From Lebetimonas sp. JH292 (lineage in GTDB: Bacteria > Campylobacterota > Campylobacteria > Campylobacterales > Nautiliaceae): a DNA stretch of 64,000 nt. The notes under the pieces are model-generated. The model saw only the letters and a list, made by a program, of their open reading frames with translations. It did no database searches and was not told the origin of the DNA. Location of the stretch: assembly GCF_000523275.1 (NCBI RefSeq), contig NZ_ATHQ01000001.1, forward strand, positions 1,185,289 to 1,249,288, written 5' to 3'. Made by a program: the position numbers and the translations under genes. This document shows, in pieces, positions 48,157 to 57,278 of this stretch (position 1 is its first letter; every line of letters starts with the position of its first letter).

Positions 48157-48702
48157 CTAATATTCTTTAATAAAATTTATATATTCATTTTTATAATTTA
48201 CATAATTTTTTGCATTTTGATAAATTTTTTCAACTTCCCCGTCTGTCAAGCTTCTTGCAACTTTGGCGGGACTTCCGAGAATTAGACTTCTTGGCGGGAA
48301 TTTTTTGCCTCCTGTGACCAGCGCACCGGCTCCAACTATCGATTCATCCCCGATTTCAGCACCGTCAAGTATTGTGGCACTCATTCCGATAAGACACGCA
48401 TTCCCAATTTTACAGCCGTGCAGCATTACTTTATGCGCTATTGTTACATCATCCCCGATTATTGTAGGAAATCCGTCACCAATTTTTTTCTCTTTTTCAA
48501 AATGTGTAACATGTATCATTGACAAATCCTGAATGGAGACCCTTTTCCCTATTTTTATATAATGAACATCGCCTCTAATTACACATCCAAACCATACGCT
48601 TGAATCATCTCCTATTTCCACATCACCGATTATATCCGCACCTGGGGCTATCCATGCACTATCGGCAATTTTTGGAAAAGAATCTTTATATCTTAAAATC
48701 AT
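48157..48702 (-). CDS. Gamma-carbonic anhydrase-like hexapeptide protein
   Basis: The 181-residue left-handed beta-helix protein has hexapeptide repeats and three metal-site histidines in MIHVTH, TIAHKVMLHGC, in the order of the gamma-class carbonic anhydrase/YrdA family. It probably forms a trimer with zinc or iron between subunits; activity is not shown for most members. The N-terminal IAPGADIIGDVEIG is typical. Confidence 0.85.
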   Translation of the reverse strand: MILRYKDSFPKIADSAWIAPGADIIGDVEIGDDSSVWFGCVIRGDVHYIKIGKRVSIQDLSMIHVTHFEKEKKIGDGFPTIIGDDVTIAHKVMLHGCKIGNACLIGMSATILDGAEIGDESIVGAGALVTGGKKFPPRSLILGSPAKVARSLTDGEVEKIYQNAKNYVNYKNEYINFIKEY

Positions 48703-48746
48703 TGTCTCTATTTTTTAAATGTTTTATTATCAGATTTATTTTAAAA

Positions 48747-50774
48747 TCAGCTTTTTTTAATTTCTTCTATTTTATCCCTAATCATTGCAGCTTTTTCGAA
48801 TTCCAACTGTTTTGCCGCCTCAATCATCTCTTTTTTCAGTTTGGCTATGATAGATTTTTTCTCACGGGGCGGAATTTTATTTTTGTTTTTAAGCTCTTTC
48901 GCTATTGCCTCGTAGCCTTCCTCTTTTAAGCTTACATCAAGTTTTCTTATTGTGCTTTTTGGTGTAATTTTATGTATTTTATTATATTCTTTTTGTTTGA
49001 TTCTTCTTTTTAGCGTTATTTTTATTGCATTGTACATAGATTTTGTAATTTTGTCTTTTAATTTTTCAAGTTTTTCTAAATTATCATCTAAAATAATAGG
49101 TTCAGTAATTTTATTTGCAAACATAATTACTCTTCCGTTTACATTTCTTGCAGCCCTTCCCATTGTCTGAATCAGGCTTGTTTCACTTCTTAAAAAACCT
49201 TCTTTATCTGCATCAAGTATTGCAACTGTGCCAACTTCCGGCAAATCAAGCCCTTCTCTTAGCAGGTTTATCCCTATTAAAACATCAAATTCCCCGCTTC
49301 TAAGTCCCCTAATTATCTCATTTCTTTCAACCACATCAATGTCGCTATGCATATATTTTACTTTTATTCCGAGTTCCAGATAATACTTCTGCAGCTCTTC
49401 CGCCATTTTTTTAGTAAGAGTTGTAACCAAAACCCTTTCATTTTTTGCTGTGGCTTCTTTTATTTTATCATGCAGTGTTGCCACCTGATTGTTGCTTGGA
49501 TACAGCTCAATTACCGGGTCCAAAAGACCTGTAGGTCTTATTATCTGTTCGGCAACGCAGGTTGAAAGATTTAATTCGTATTCATTGGGGGTAGCCGAAA
49601 CAAAAAGATAATGGGGCGCTTTATTTATAAATTCATCGAATTTATAAGGTCTGTTGTCTAATGCGCTTGGAAGTCTGAAGCCGTGTTCTACCAATACCTC
49701 CTTTCTTGCCCTGTCCCCGTTGTACATTCCCCTGAATTGAGGCAGGCTTACATGGCTTTCATCCACTATTACCAAATAAGGTTTACCTTTTATTTCAAAA
49801 TAATCCAAAAGCGAATAAGGCGTTTCTCCCGGTTTTTTACCTGTAAGATGCCTTGAATAATTTTCTATTCCCTTGCATGTGCCCGTAGTTTCAAGCATTT
49901 CAAGGTCAAATTCGCATCTTTGTTTTAGTCTTTGATATTCTATTATTCTTTCGTTTTCTTCATAAAATTTTAGTCTCTCCTGCAGTTCTTTTTCAATGGA
50001 ATTTACAGCCTCGGCCAGCCTGTTAGCCCCAACGATAAACTGGTTGGCCGCATAAACGGTTATTTCTTTTAAGTTTTCGAGTTTTTCATTTGTAAGATAA
50101 TCTATTGTATAAATTCTATCAATCTCATCTCCGAAAAATTCAATTCTTATAACATCATCTTCAAAATATGTAGGGAAAATATCGATAACTTCCCCGTTTA
50201 CCCTGAAATTTCCCCTTTCAAAATATTTGTCGTTTCTTGTATATCCCATGGAAAGGAGTCTAAGCATAAAGTCTCTTTGGTTTATTTCATCTCCAACGGC
50301 GATTTTCGCTACCATTTTTTTGTATTCTATCGGGTTACCGAGGCCGTAAAGTGCGGATACGCTTGCCACCACTATAACATCATCATATTCCAATAAGCTT
50401 GCCGTGGCTGAAACCCTGAGCCTTTCAAGCTCGGCATTGATGGAGCTGTCTTTTTCTATATACAAATCCTGTCTTGGCAGATATGCCTCCGGCTGGTAAT
50501 AATCATAATAGCTTATAAAATATTCCACATGGTTTTGCGGGAAAAAATCTTTAAATTCACTGTACAGCTGGGCTGCGAGTGTTTTATTGTGTGTAAGTAT
50601 TAAAGTGGGAATTTGCAGATTTTTAATTATATTTGCCATTGTGAATGTTTTGCCGCTTCCAGTTACACCTATTAATGTGTTGTACCTGCTTCCTTTTTTA
50701 ATGCATCCGGTTATTTTTCCTATTGCTTTTGGCTGGTCGCCGGTTGGAGCAAATTTTGAATTTAATTTGAACAA
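48747..50774 (-). CDS. uvrB: Excinuclease ABC subunit B
   Basis: The 675-residue nucleotide excision repair helicase has [17 protein letters not shown], the beta-hairpin [32 protein letters not shown] and a C-terminal UVR domain ([20 protein letters not shown]) that binds UvrC. The start is TTG, preceded by AAAGGAGAG. It is divergent from a small coiled-coil gene across 49 bp. Confidence 0.97.
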   Translation of the reverse strand: MFKLNSKFAPTGDQPKAIGKITGCIKKGSRYNTLIGVTGSGKTFTMANIIKNLQIPTLILTHNKTLAAQLYSEFKDFFPQNHVEYFISYYDYYQPEAYLPRQDLYIEKDSSINAELERLRVSATASLLEYDDVIVVASVSALYGLGNPIEYKKMVAKIAVGDEINQRDFMLRLLSMGYTRNDKYFERGNFRVNGEVIDIFPTYFEDDVIRIEFFGDEIDRIYTIDYLTNEKLENLKEITVYAANQFIVGANRLAEAVNSIEKELQERLKFYEENERIIEYQRLKQRCEFDLEMLETTGTCKGIENYSRHLTGKKPGETPYSLLDYFEIKGKPYLVIVDESHVSLPQFRGMYNGDRARKEVLVEHGFRLPSALDNRPYKFDEFINKAPHYLFVSATPNEYELNLSTCVAEQIIRPTGLLDPVIELYPSNNQVATLHDKIKEATAKNERVLVTTLTKKMAEELQKYYLELGIKVKYMHSDIDVVERNEIIRGLRSGEFDVLIGINLLREGLDLPEVGTVAILDADKEGFLRSETSLIQTMGRAARNVNGRVIMFANKITEPIILDDNLEKLEKLKDKITKSMYNAIKITLKRRIKQKEYNKIHKITPKSTIRKLDVSLKEEGYEAIAKELKNKNKIPPREKKSIIAKLKKEMIEAAKQLEFEKAAMIRDKIEEIKKS

Positions 50775-50823
50775 ATCTCTCCTTTTTATTATAATTATAC
50801 CAAACCAACATTAAAGGGATATT
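50775..50823. promoter_or_regulatory. Compact divergent promoter module (uvrB / coiled-coil gene)
   Basis: The 49-bp gap has the perfect palindrome TATAATTATA (50790-50799). CTCCTTTTT lies on the left (minus-strand Shine-Dalgarno) and AAAGGG on the right. Confidence 0.68.
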
Positions 50824-51045
50824 ATGGACTTACTTACAAAATTAAACGAAAAAATTGACGGACTTTTGCAAAAATATGAAGAGCTTACAAAAGAAAATGA
50901 AAATTTAAAATTAGAGCTTGATAATATAAAAGAAAAATTAACAAAAACTGAAAGTGAGCTTCTTGAATGCAGGGAGAATATGGCTTTAAAAGAGCTTGAA
51001 CTTGAAGAAGTTGTCGGAAAAATTGAAGCAATACTCGCTAAATGA
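50824..51045 (+). CDS. Small coiled-coil protein
   Basis: The 73-residue protein is one continuous heptad coiled coil (LTKLNEKIDGLLQKYEELTK to LEEVVGKIEAILAK). ZapB-like size and character suggest a structural or division role, but no motif proves it. AAAGGG precedes the ATG. Its stop overlaps the next gene (ATGA). Confidence 0.65.
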   Translation: MDLLTKLNEKIDGLLQKYEELTKENENLKLELDNIKEKLTKTESELLECRENMALKELELEEVVGKIEAILAK

Positions 51046-51242
51046 AAAAAATTTCTTTAAAAGTGCTGCGGGAAAAATTTGAAATAAATCTGGAGAATGA
51101 ATTTTTTGAATATGTAAAAGAAGATTTAATCAAACTTCAAAACCCAACTCCAAAAGAGCTTCTGTTGTTGATACTGGAGAAAAACAAAAAAGAGTATGAA
51201 ATACTAAAAAAAATTGAAAAATTTGGGAGAGAGGGTGAATAA
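51042..51242 (+). CDS. Small conserved helical protein ahead of the prepilin genes
   Basis: The 66-residue charged protein (MKKISLKVLREKFEINLENE) has no signal or membrane span. It overlaps the coiled-coil gene before it and the prepilin GTG after it, so it is translationally coupled to both. Family unknown. Confidence 0.6.
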   Translation: MKKISLKVLREKFEINLENEFFEYVKEDLIKLQNPTPKELLLLILEKNKKEYEILKKIEKFGREGE

Positions 51243-51720
51243 AACAGCCTTCACTATGCTTGAAATGATTTTTATTTTAGTAATTTTAGGTATTTTAGCA
51301 GCGGTTGCAATTCCAACAATCGGACAACAGGCTCATGAAGCAAATTTGATTTCGTTTGTAAGGACATTAAACAGAACTACTGGTGAAGATTTGTGGGCAA
51401 AAAGTATAAGTGAAGGTCATCACGGGGATATAAGCTATATTTATTCAATAAAAGATAGGATAACTTTGCCTCCTGAAATTAACGGCAGCGATATTGATCT
51501 GAAAGATTGTAATTCAACAACCGAATATCACGTAATTGCTAAATCAAATGAAAGTGTAACTCAAAAATGATACAAAATTGAATGTAAAGACGGAACCGCA
51601 AAAAGTGCTCCATATTTTAGATTAATCAGAGTTGAGGATAATAAAACTTTAGTCAGTAGAGATATAATTTTTAAAACAAAATTAAGGAGTCAAAATGAAA
51701 AAAGCGTTTACTATGATTGA
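51235..51720 (+). pseudogene. Prepilin-like protein with an in-frame TGA
   Basis: The GTG at 51235 gives NKTAFTMLEMIFILVILGIL, a type IV prepilin N-terminus with A before F at the processing site. The frame reaches TGA at 51568-51570 and then stays open, reading YKIECKDGTAKSAPYFRLIR, plainly pilin-like, to 51720. TGA may replace TGG (Trp). The truncated product would have about 111 residues and lack the C-terminal cysteine part. It is paralogous to the next gene over its first 50 codons. Confidence 0.7.
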
Positions 51721-52118
51721 GCTTATTTTCGTTATTGTTATTTTAGGTATTTTAGCAGCGGTTGCAATTCCAAAATTTCTTGGTGTTGCACAACAGGCCC
51801 ATGAAGCTAATTTAAAAACGTTTGTAGGAACATTAAATAGAAAGTTAAATATACAATTGTGGTAATGCGAACCAGTCACCAAACTTTATTTAATACAAAA
51901 AAACACTCCAGTTTCTACAATAAGAGCCGCAATTTCTTCTTACTTTTTTTGAAACTATCTTTGCTTATCCTGTTTCCAAAACAGACAATATGCTGAAATG
52001 GGACGGGAACGGAACTGATTATAATGTCACATATCAGGGTAAAACGATTTATTTTTATTATGATAAAAATACGGATAACGGAATTTTAACTGTAATCTGT
52101 TTAGATGATGTTTTATGA
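51695..52118 (+). pseudogene. Second prepilin-like gene, multiple frame breaks
   Basis: AAGGAG precedes ATG 51695, which gives KKAFTMIELIFVIVILGILA and AIPKFLGVAQQAHEANLK; a TAA then occurs at 51863. A later frame, restored by removing one T from the T7 run near 51944-51950, gives FFETIFAYPVSKTDNMLKWD and GKTIYFYYDKNTDNGILT to the stop at 52116-52118. The two ends clearly belong to one pilin whose middle has decayed. It overlaps the priA start. Confidence 0.7.
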
Positions 52119-53880
52119 AATAGCAATTCTTAACACCCCGAATATTTTTACTTACAAATCCGATAAAATTTATAAAAAAGGCGATATTGTCGAAATTCCC
52201 CTCAAAAACAGAATAACTTACGGGTATGTTTTAAAAACAGTAAGCAAACCGGATTATGAATGTAAAGAAATAATTGATAAAAAATTTTATTTTAATGAAA
52301 AATATCAGAAAATTATTGAATTTATAAGTAAATATTATTTTTGCGGAGTCGGAGAGGCGGCGGGAAAGTGAAAAATGTAAAGTGAAAAGTGAAAAGTAGA
52401 TATTAAACTCAGTGAAAAACAGAAAGAAGCGCTTGAATTTTTAAAAAAAGAAAATGTTTCTGTTCTTTTTGGAGATACCGGAAGCGGAAAAACAGAAATT
52501 TATATTAAACTTATTGAAGAAACCATAAATCAGGGTAAAAAAGCTCTTTTTTTACTTCCGGAAATTGCAATTACCTCCCAGATGGAAAAAAGGCTTAAAA
52601 AATATTTTGGCGAAACACTTGCAATCTGGCACAGTAAGATTACTAAAAATAAAAAACAGCAAATTCTAAACAGTCTGGATAATATAAAAGTAATCGTAGG
52701 CGCAAGAAGCGCTTTGTTTCTGCCTTTTGAAAACCTGGGGCTTATAATTGTGGACGAAGCGCATGATGATAGTTATAAATCCGAACAAACTCCAAAATAT
52801 AATGCAAAAGATTTGGCGGTTGCTTTTAATAAATTTTTTGGGGTAAAAGTGGTTTTGGGAAGTGCAACACCGCTTGTAAGCGACTTATACAAATTTCCTT
52901 ATTTTAGACTTAAAGGCACTTTTTATGGTAGCCGTAAAACACGTTATTTCAGGGAAAGTTTTGATAAATTTACCATAAAAAAAATATCTGAAAAATTAAA
53001 TCAAAATAAACAAATTATTATTTTTGTCCCAACGAGGGCTAATTTTAAATTTATGATTTGTAAAAACTGCGGCGAAGCCGTAAAATGCAAAAACTGTGAT
53101 ATTGCCATGAGTATTCACAAAGATAAAAGGGCTCTTGTATGTCATTACTGCGGATATATCTCCCCTATTCCAAAAACATGCCCAAAGTGCGGGGGAGACG
53201 AATTTATAAATGAAAGAAAAGGAACAAGTGAGATTGTAGAAGAATTAAAACAAATTTTCCCTGAAGCTAAAATAGAAAAGTTTGACAGGGACATAATAAC
53301 TTCCAAAAGCAGGATAGACAAGCTGTTAAAAAGATTTGAAAACCGTGAAATTGATATACTGGTTGGAACTCAGATGCTAAGTAAGGGGCACGATTATCCG
53401 GATGTTGCTTTGAGTATAGTAACGGATATAGATTTTATTTTGAATACGCCTGATTTCAGGGCGAGGGAGAGGGCTTTTTCCTTAGCCGGACAGGTTGAAG
53501 GTAGAGCTGGTAGAAAAGAAGACGGAGAGGTTATTGTCATTACCCAAAATAAAGAATTTTTTAATAAAAGTTATGAAGATTTTTTTGCTGAGGAAATAGA
53601 ATACAGAAAAGATTTGGGGTATCCCCCTTTTTCAAGACTTGCAAAAGTAGAATTTACTGATAAGAAAAAAGAGGTTGCACAAAAAAATTTAAAAGAATTT
53701 ATTAAATGTATAGGAAATAAAGAGGAATTAATTGGTTTTGGAGAAGCTCCGATTTTCAAGCTTAAAAACAGATACCGCTATTTTGCCCTTTTTAAAGGTA
53801 AAAATCTTCATAAAATTATTTATCCCTGTATTGATTTGGCAAAAGCAAAAGTTGATATGGACCCCGTAAGTTTTATTTAA
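52105..53880 (+). pseudogene. priA: Primosomal helicase PriA interrupted by a heptamer repeat with stop codons
   Basis: Codons from ATG 52105 give the PriA N-terminal DNA-binding part (NIFTYKSDKIYKKGDIVEIP, FISKYYFCGVGEAAG). A 35-bp heptamer tract (52368-52402) then brings in-frame TGA, TAA, TGA. The same frame resumes with [14 protein letters not shown], Walker [25 protein letters not shown], the zinc cysteines [13 protein letters not shown]...CHYCG...CPKCG and the rest. The next ATG (52582) lies after Walker A and would give an inactive helicase. PriA restarts stalled forks, so loss should be costly. Confidence 0.8.
52368..52402. repeat. Heptamer repeat interrupting priA
   Basis: Five units GTGAAAA-ATGTAAA-GTGAAAA-GTGAAAA-GTAGATA sit at the linker between the N-terminal domain and the helicase core of PriA and create three in-frame stops. 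Confidence 0.85.
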
Positions 53881-53881
53881 A

Positions 53882-54087
53882 TTTTTTCGTTATTTATATG
53901 CAAATAATAAAAAAACTACAAAGTAAAAATATTACAGCTCAGTGCTTCATTTTGCTACAGCATCACTCAAATTTTGCTAAAAATTGCAAACAGCTTCGCA
54001 CGCCTAAGGATTAGGTGCAATTTTTTAAAAATAAAATTTTTGCTAAATTTCGCAACACTGTAATATTTTTACTTTTTCGTTATTTAT
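53882..54087. repeat. Hairpin repeat element 1 (18-bp inverted repeats inside 15-bp direct repeats)
   Basis: A perfect 18-bp inverted repeat, AAAGTAAAAATATTACAG (53920-53937) and its complement (54058-54075), lies within 15-bp direct repeats TTTTTCGTTATTTAT (53883-53897 and 54073-54087). Inside is a small hairpin CCTAAGGATTAGG and the core GGATTAGGTGCAATTTTTTA (from 54008), which resembles two segments of element 2. It fills most of the 265-bp gap after priA; no gene is seen. Confidence 0.7.
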
Positions 54088-54107
54088 TCAGTTCTAATTT
54101 TTTGCGT

Positions 54108-54113
54108 TATAAT
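54108..54113 (+). promoter_or_regulatory. -10 element for the hypothetical gene at 54146
   Basis: TATAAT lies 32 bp before the ATG, with AAAAAGG between them, the usual short-leader form in this window. Confidence 0.55.
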
Positions 54114-54145
54114 TTTGTAAAATTAATTGTCTAAAAAGGTATCAG

Positions 54146-54634
54146 ATGGATTTACAAAATTATTATACAAACAAAGATGAAGAATTTTTGAAAAAAAGCG
54201 ATTTAGTGATTTTTTGGGGTGAAAAACCAAGTAAATTAATTAAAAATTATGCGGTTATAGGCGGAAGCGACAAATTTTCAAGAGTGGATATACCAAAAAG
54301 AAGTGAAAAACTGCCTCTTTTGCTCGCCAGATTAGCCTATGTATTTGAAATATATGATGAAAAATTAAAAGATGATGCCGATTTTGAAGATTTTGTTGAA
54401 ATAGTCTTAAAATCGGTAAGGGTAAAACAAAATATTCAAAAACACACAACAACCCTTGAAGAGATAGCAGGGCTTTTGTATTTAATAGACAATGCCCAAA
54501 AAATTTCTTTTATTATAGGCGAAACAGAAGAAGAAGAGATGGAAAATATGATGAGTTTTGTTAAAATGCTTGATAAAGAAATAGGAATTTTTTCAAAATC
54601 ACCATTGATTGATATAGAATTTTACGGAATATGA
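54146..54634 (+). CDS. Conserved hypothetical protein upstream of argD
   Basis: The 162-residue soluble, acidic protein (MDLQNYYTNKDEEFLKKSDL) has no recognised motif. Its middle is helical and its C-terminus is rich in Glu and Met (ETEEEEMENMMSFVKML). It stands between the two hairpin repeat elements. The position upstream of argD appears conserved in the phylum, as I recall it. Function unknown. Confidence 0.6.
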   Translation: MDLQNYYTNKDEEFLKKSDLVIFWGEKPSKLIKNYAVIGGSDKFSRVDIPKRSEKLPLLLARLAYVFEIYDEKLKDDADFEDFVEIVLKSVRVKQNIQKHTTTLEEIAGLLYLIDNAQKISFIIGETEEEEMENMMSFVKMLDKEIGIFSKSPLIDIEFYGI

Positions 54635-54659
54635 TTATTTTATTTACAAAAAGCCTAAA

Positions 54660-54822
54660 ATATTAGCACTGACTAAATACGCTGGGCAAAGTGCAAATTT
54701 TTTAACGCTTCATAAAGACTAAAAAGCATCTACGCTGCCCTACGGGTTAAGTGCACTTTTTTTAACGTCTTTATTTCGCTAAAATTTGCAATTGTTTCGC
54801 TTTATTTAGTCAGTGCTTATAT
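54660..54822. repeat. Hairpin repeat element 2 (19-bp imperfect terminal inverted repeats)
   Basis: The ends 54660-54678 and 54804-54822 are inverted repeats with one mismatch (core AGCACTGACTAAAT). Inside, GTGCAAATTTTTTAACGCTT (54691-54710) and GTGCACTTTTTTTAACGTCT (54751-54770) are 16/20 identical direct repeats, also similar to the core of element 1. An apical CCCTACGGG hairpin lies at 54738-54746. The element fills the gap before argD and holds no gene. Confidence 0.7.
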
Positions 54823-54845
54823 AACATTAATAGAAAGGAAAAAAA

Positions 54846-56000
54846 ATGAATTATCTTTTAAATACATACAACAGATTTGATGTAGAATTTGTAAAAGGGA
54901 AAAATGCTACGCTTTGGGATAAAAACAGTAATGAATATATAGATTTCACGGCTGGTATAGGCGTGGTAAGCGTGGGACACGGCAATGAAAGATTTGTAAA
55001 TGCAATCTGTGAGCAGGCCAGAAACATTATTCATATTTCAAATATTTACAGAATACCTCCTCAGGAAATTCTTGCAAAAATGCTTGTTGAAAAAACAGGT
55101 TTAAATGCGGGTGTTTTTTTTTGCAACAGCGGAGCGGAGGCAAATGAAACAGCTCTTAAAATTGCAAGAAAATACGGGGAAATAAACGGAGAAATTAAAA
55201 AATATAAAATAATAACACTTGAAAATTCATTTCACGGAAGGACTATTTCCACCCTCAAAGCAACGGGACAGCCTAAATTTCACCAGTATTTCGGTCCTTT
55301 TCCTGACGGATTTACATATGCCAAAAATATAGCCGATATTGAAAATAAAATAGACGATAAAACGGTTGGGGTGATGATTGAACTGATTCAGGGCGAAGGC
55401 GGGGTCAATCCTTTTGATAAAAACGAAATTAAAGCTTTGGCTAAAATGCTAAAAGATAAAGGTGTTTTGTTAATTGTGGATGAGGTTCAGACCGGAATTT
55501 ATCGAACGGGAGAATTTTTTGCAAGCGAACTTTACGGAATAAAACCGGATATTATAACCCTTGCGAAAGGTCTTGGAGGAGGCGTTCCGATAGGGGCTGT
55601 TATCACTACGCTTAGGGATGTGTTAAAACCGGGGGATCACGGAAGCACATTCGGGGGAAATTATCTTTCCACAAGAGCCGGAATTGAGGTGATTGAAATT
55701 TTGGACGAATATAAAAAAAGCGGAAGACTTGATGAAATGTGTAATTATTTTGAAGACAAACTGGTTGAAATAGCAAAAGAATATCCCGAAAAATTTGATA
55801 ATGTGGCGGGATACGGACTTATGCGGGCACTTAAATGCCACAACACCGAAATAAGGGATGAGGTGGTAAAAAAAGCTTTTGAGAAAAAACTTCTGGTTTT
55901 AAAAGCGGGCAGTGTTTCTGTTAGGTTTTTGCCTCCTTTAACCATTACAAAGGAAGAAACAGACGAAGGTTTTGACAGATTAAAGGCCGCTTTATGCTGA
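54846..56000 (+). CDS. argD: Acetylornithine aminotransferase
   Basis: The 384-residue PLP aminotransferase works in arginine (and possibly diaminopimelate) synthesis. TFGVVSVGHGN-like AGIGVVSVGHGN, FFCNSGAEANETALKIAR, FHGRTISTL, DEVQTGIYRTG and the PLP-lysine in ITLAKGLGGGVPIGA are present. AGAAAGGA precedes the ATG. It overlaps the TolC-like gene by 7 bp. Confidence 0.95.
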   Translation: MNYLLNTYNRFDVEFVKGKNATLWDKNSNEYIDFTAGIGVVSVGHGNERFVNAICEQARNIIHISNIYRIPPQEILAKMLVEKTGLNAGVFFCNSGAEANETALKIARKYGEINGEIKKYKIITLENSFHGRTISTLKATGQPKFHQYFGPFPDGFTYAKNIADIENKIDDKTVGVMIELIQGEGGVNPFDKNEIKALAKMLKDKGVLLIVDEVQTGIYRTGEFFASELYGIKPDIITLAKGLGGGVPIGAVITTLRDVLKPGDHGSTFGGNYLSTRAGIEVIEILDEYKKSGRLDEMCNYFEDKLVEIAKEYPEKFDNVAGYGLMRALKCHNTEIRDEVVKKAFEKKLLVLKAGSVSVRFLPPLTITKEETDEGFDRLKAALC

Positions 56001-57238
56001 AAAAACTTCTTTTTTTAGCCCCTATTGCTCTTTTTTCTTATGATAATTTATTAAATAATTTAAAAAACCGGGAGTTTGATTACGAAAAGAATTATTCTAT
56101 CGAAAATTCAAAAGATTTAAGCAAATCCTGGATGAGTCCTGTCAATTTCAGCTATTCGATAAATAAAACAAATTTAAATCCCAAGCGTGTTAGTAAAAAT
56201 TTTTCAATAAGCGTTAATCAACCTATTTTTAAAAGCGGGGCTATTTATTATTCCATAAAATATGCAAAAAATTTAAAAAATCTTAATTTAATTAATATTG
56301 AACTTAAAAAAAGAGAACTTGTAAAACAGGCGCTTGAGCTTGCAATTGATTATAAAATAAATTTGATAAACAAAAATATTATAAAACTTAACATAAAAAA
56401 CACAAAAATAGACATAAAGAAAAAAAAAGAGGCTTTTTTAAACGGGGTGGGGGATTCCACACTTCTTAACGATGCCGTTTTAAAGCTTAATTCTTTAAAA
56501 TTAAATTTGGTAGATATTGATTTGGCGCTTTTTAAACTTAAAAAAAATTTTGAAAAAATATCAAATCTTGATATTACAAAAGTAAATCTGCCAAAGTTGA
56601 AACTTATTTGTAAAAATGATTATGTAAACAAAAATCTTGAAATAAGTTCTGAGAGATATAATATAAAAATACAAAAAGATTTGTATAAAATGAATGTCGG
56701 AAACACTCTTTTGAGTTTGAATATAAACGGAAATTACAATATAGTAAAAAACTCTTATAAAGAAAACCTGCCCACTCTGGATGAAAGCACTTATAATTAT
56801 TATAATATCGGCATAAGTCTGAATTGGCCGTTTAATTTTAATGCATTAAATAAAATTCAAAAATCAAAAATAAATTATTTAAAATCAAGAATCGAGCTTA
56901 ACGACAAAAAAAATGAATTAAGCAAAGATTATGCGGTTTTGTTGAAAGAGATAAAAATTATAGACCAAAAAATCAAAATATATAAAGAAAATATAAAAAT
57001 ATATGATTCCCTTATAGCTTCAACAAAAGACGCTATAAAAGGAGGCGATGCAACCGGGCTTGATTTGGACATTATGGAAAATTCCCAAAAAACCTCTTTA
57101 CTCAACATAAAAATACTAAATCTTCAAAAGCAAAAAATATTATTAGAACTTTTTTATAAATTATCAATTTCTAATTTTTCTGTTTCTTTTAGTAACTTTC
57201 AATATTATAGGAGTATTAATCTCTTTTTATTAATATAA
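55994..57238 (+). CDS. TolC-family outer membrane efflux protein
   Basis: The 414-residue protein has a signal peptide (MLKKLLFLAPIALFS), long helical coiled-coil stretches and two similar halves, as in TolC-family trimeric export channels. FKSGAIYYSIKYAKNL and the late GLDLDIMENSQKTSLLNI fit the family. No membrane-fusion protein or RND/ABC pump lies next to it, so it is either an orphan channel or served from elsewhere. The sequence is very lysine- and asparagine-rich. Confidence 0.72.
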   Translation: MLKKLLFLAPIALFSYDNLLNNLKNREFDYEKNYSIENSKDLSKSWMSPVNFSYSINKTNLNPKRVSKNFSISVNQPIFKSGAIYYSIKYAKNLKNLNLINIELKKRELVKQALELAIDYKINLINKNIIKLNIKNTKIDIKKKKEAFLNGVGDSTLLNDAVLKLNSLKLNLVDIDLALFKLKKNFEKISNLDITKVNLPKLKLICKNDYVNKNLEISSERYNIKIQKDLYKMNVGNTLLSLNINGNYNIVKNSYKENLPTLDESTYNYYNIGISLNWPFNFNALNKIQKSKINYLKSRIELNDKKNELSKDYAVLLKEIKIIDQKIKIYKENIKIYDSLIASTKDAIKGGDATGLDLDIMENSQKTSLLNIKILNLQKQKILLELFYKLSISNFSVSFSNFQYYRSINLFLLI

Positions 57239-57246
57239 CTTTTAGT

Positions 57247-57252
57247 TATAAT
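57247..57252 (+). promoter_or_regulatory. -10 element for frdA
   Basis: TATAAT lies 27 bp before the frdA ATG, and GAAAGGAG follows as a strong ribosome site. Confidence 0.6.
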
Positions 57253-57278
57253 TTAATAATAAATTTGAAAGGAGCATT

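Noticed and set aside
51235-52402. Recoding of TGA as tryptophan or selenocysteine (TGA in prepilin and in the priA tract)
   Set aside because: Many intact genes in the window end with TGA, the priA tract also has TAA, and no selenocysteine-like context is seen.
53882-54822. Insertion sequence with transposase
   Set aside because: Neither hairpin element has a coding frame; they are at most non-autonomous.
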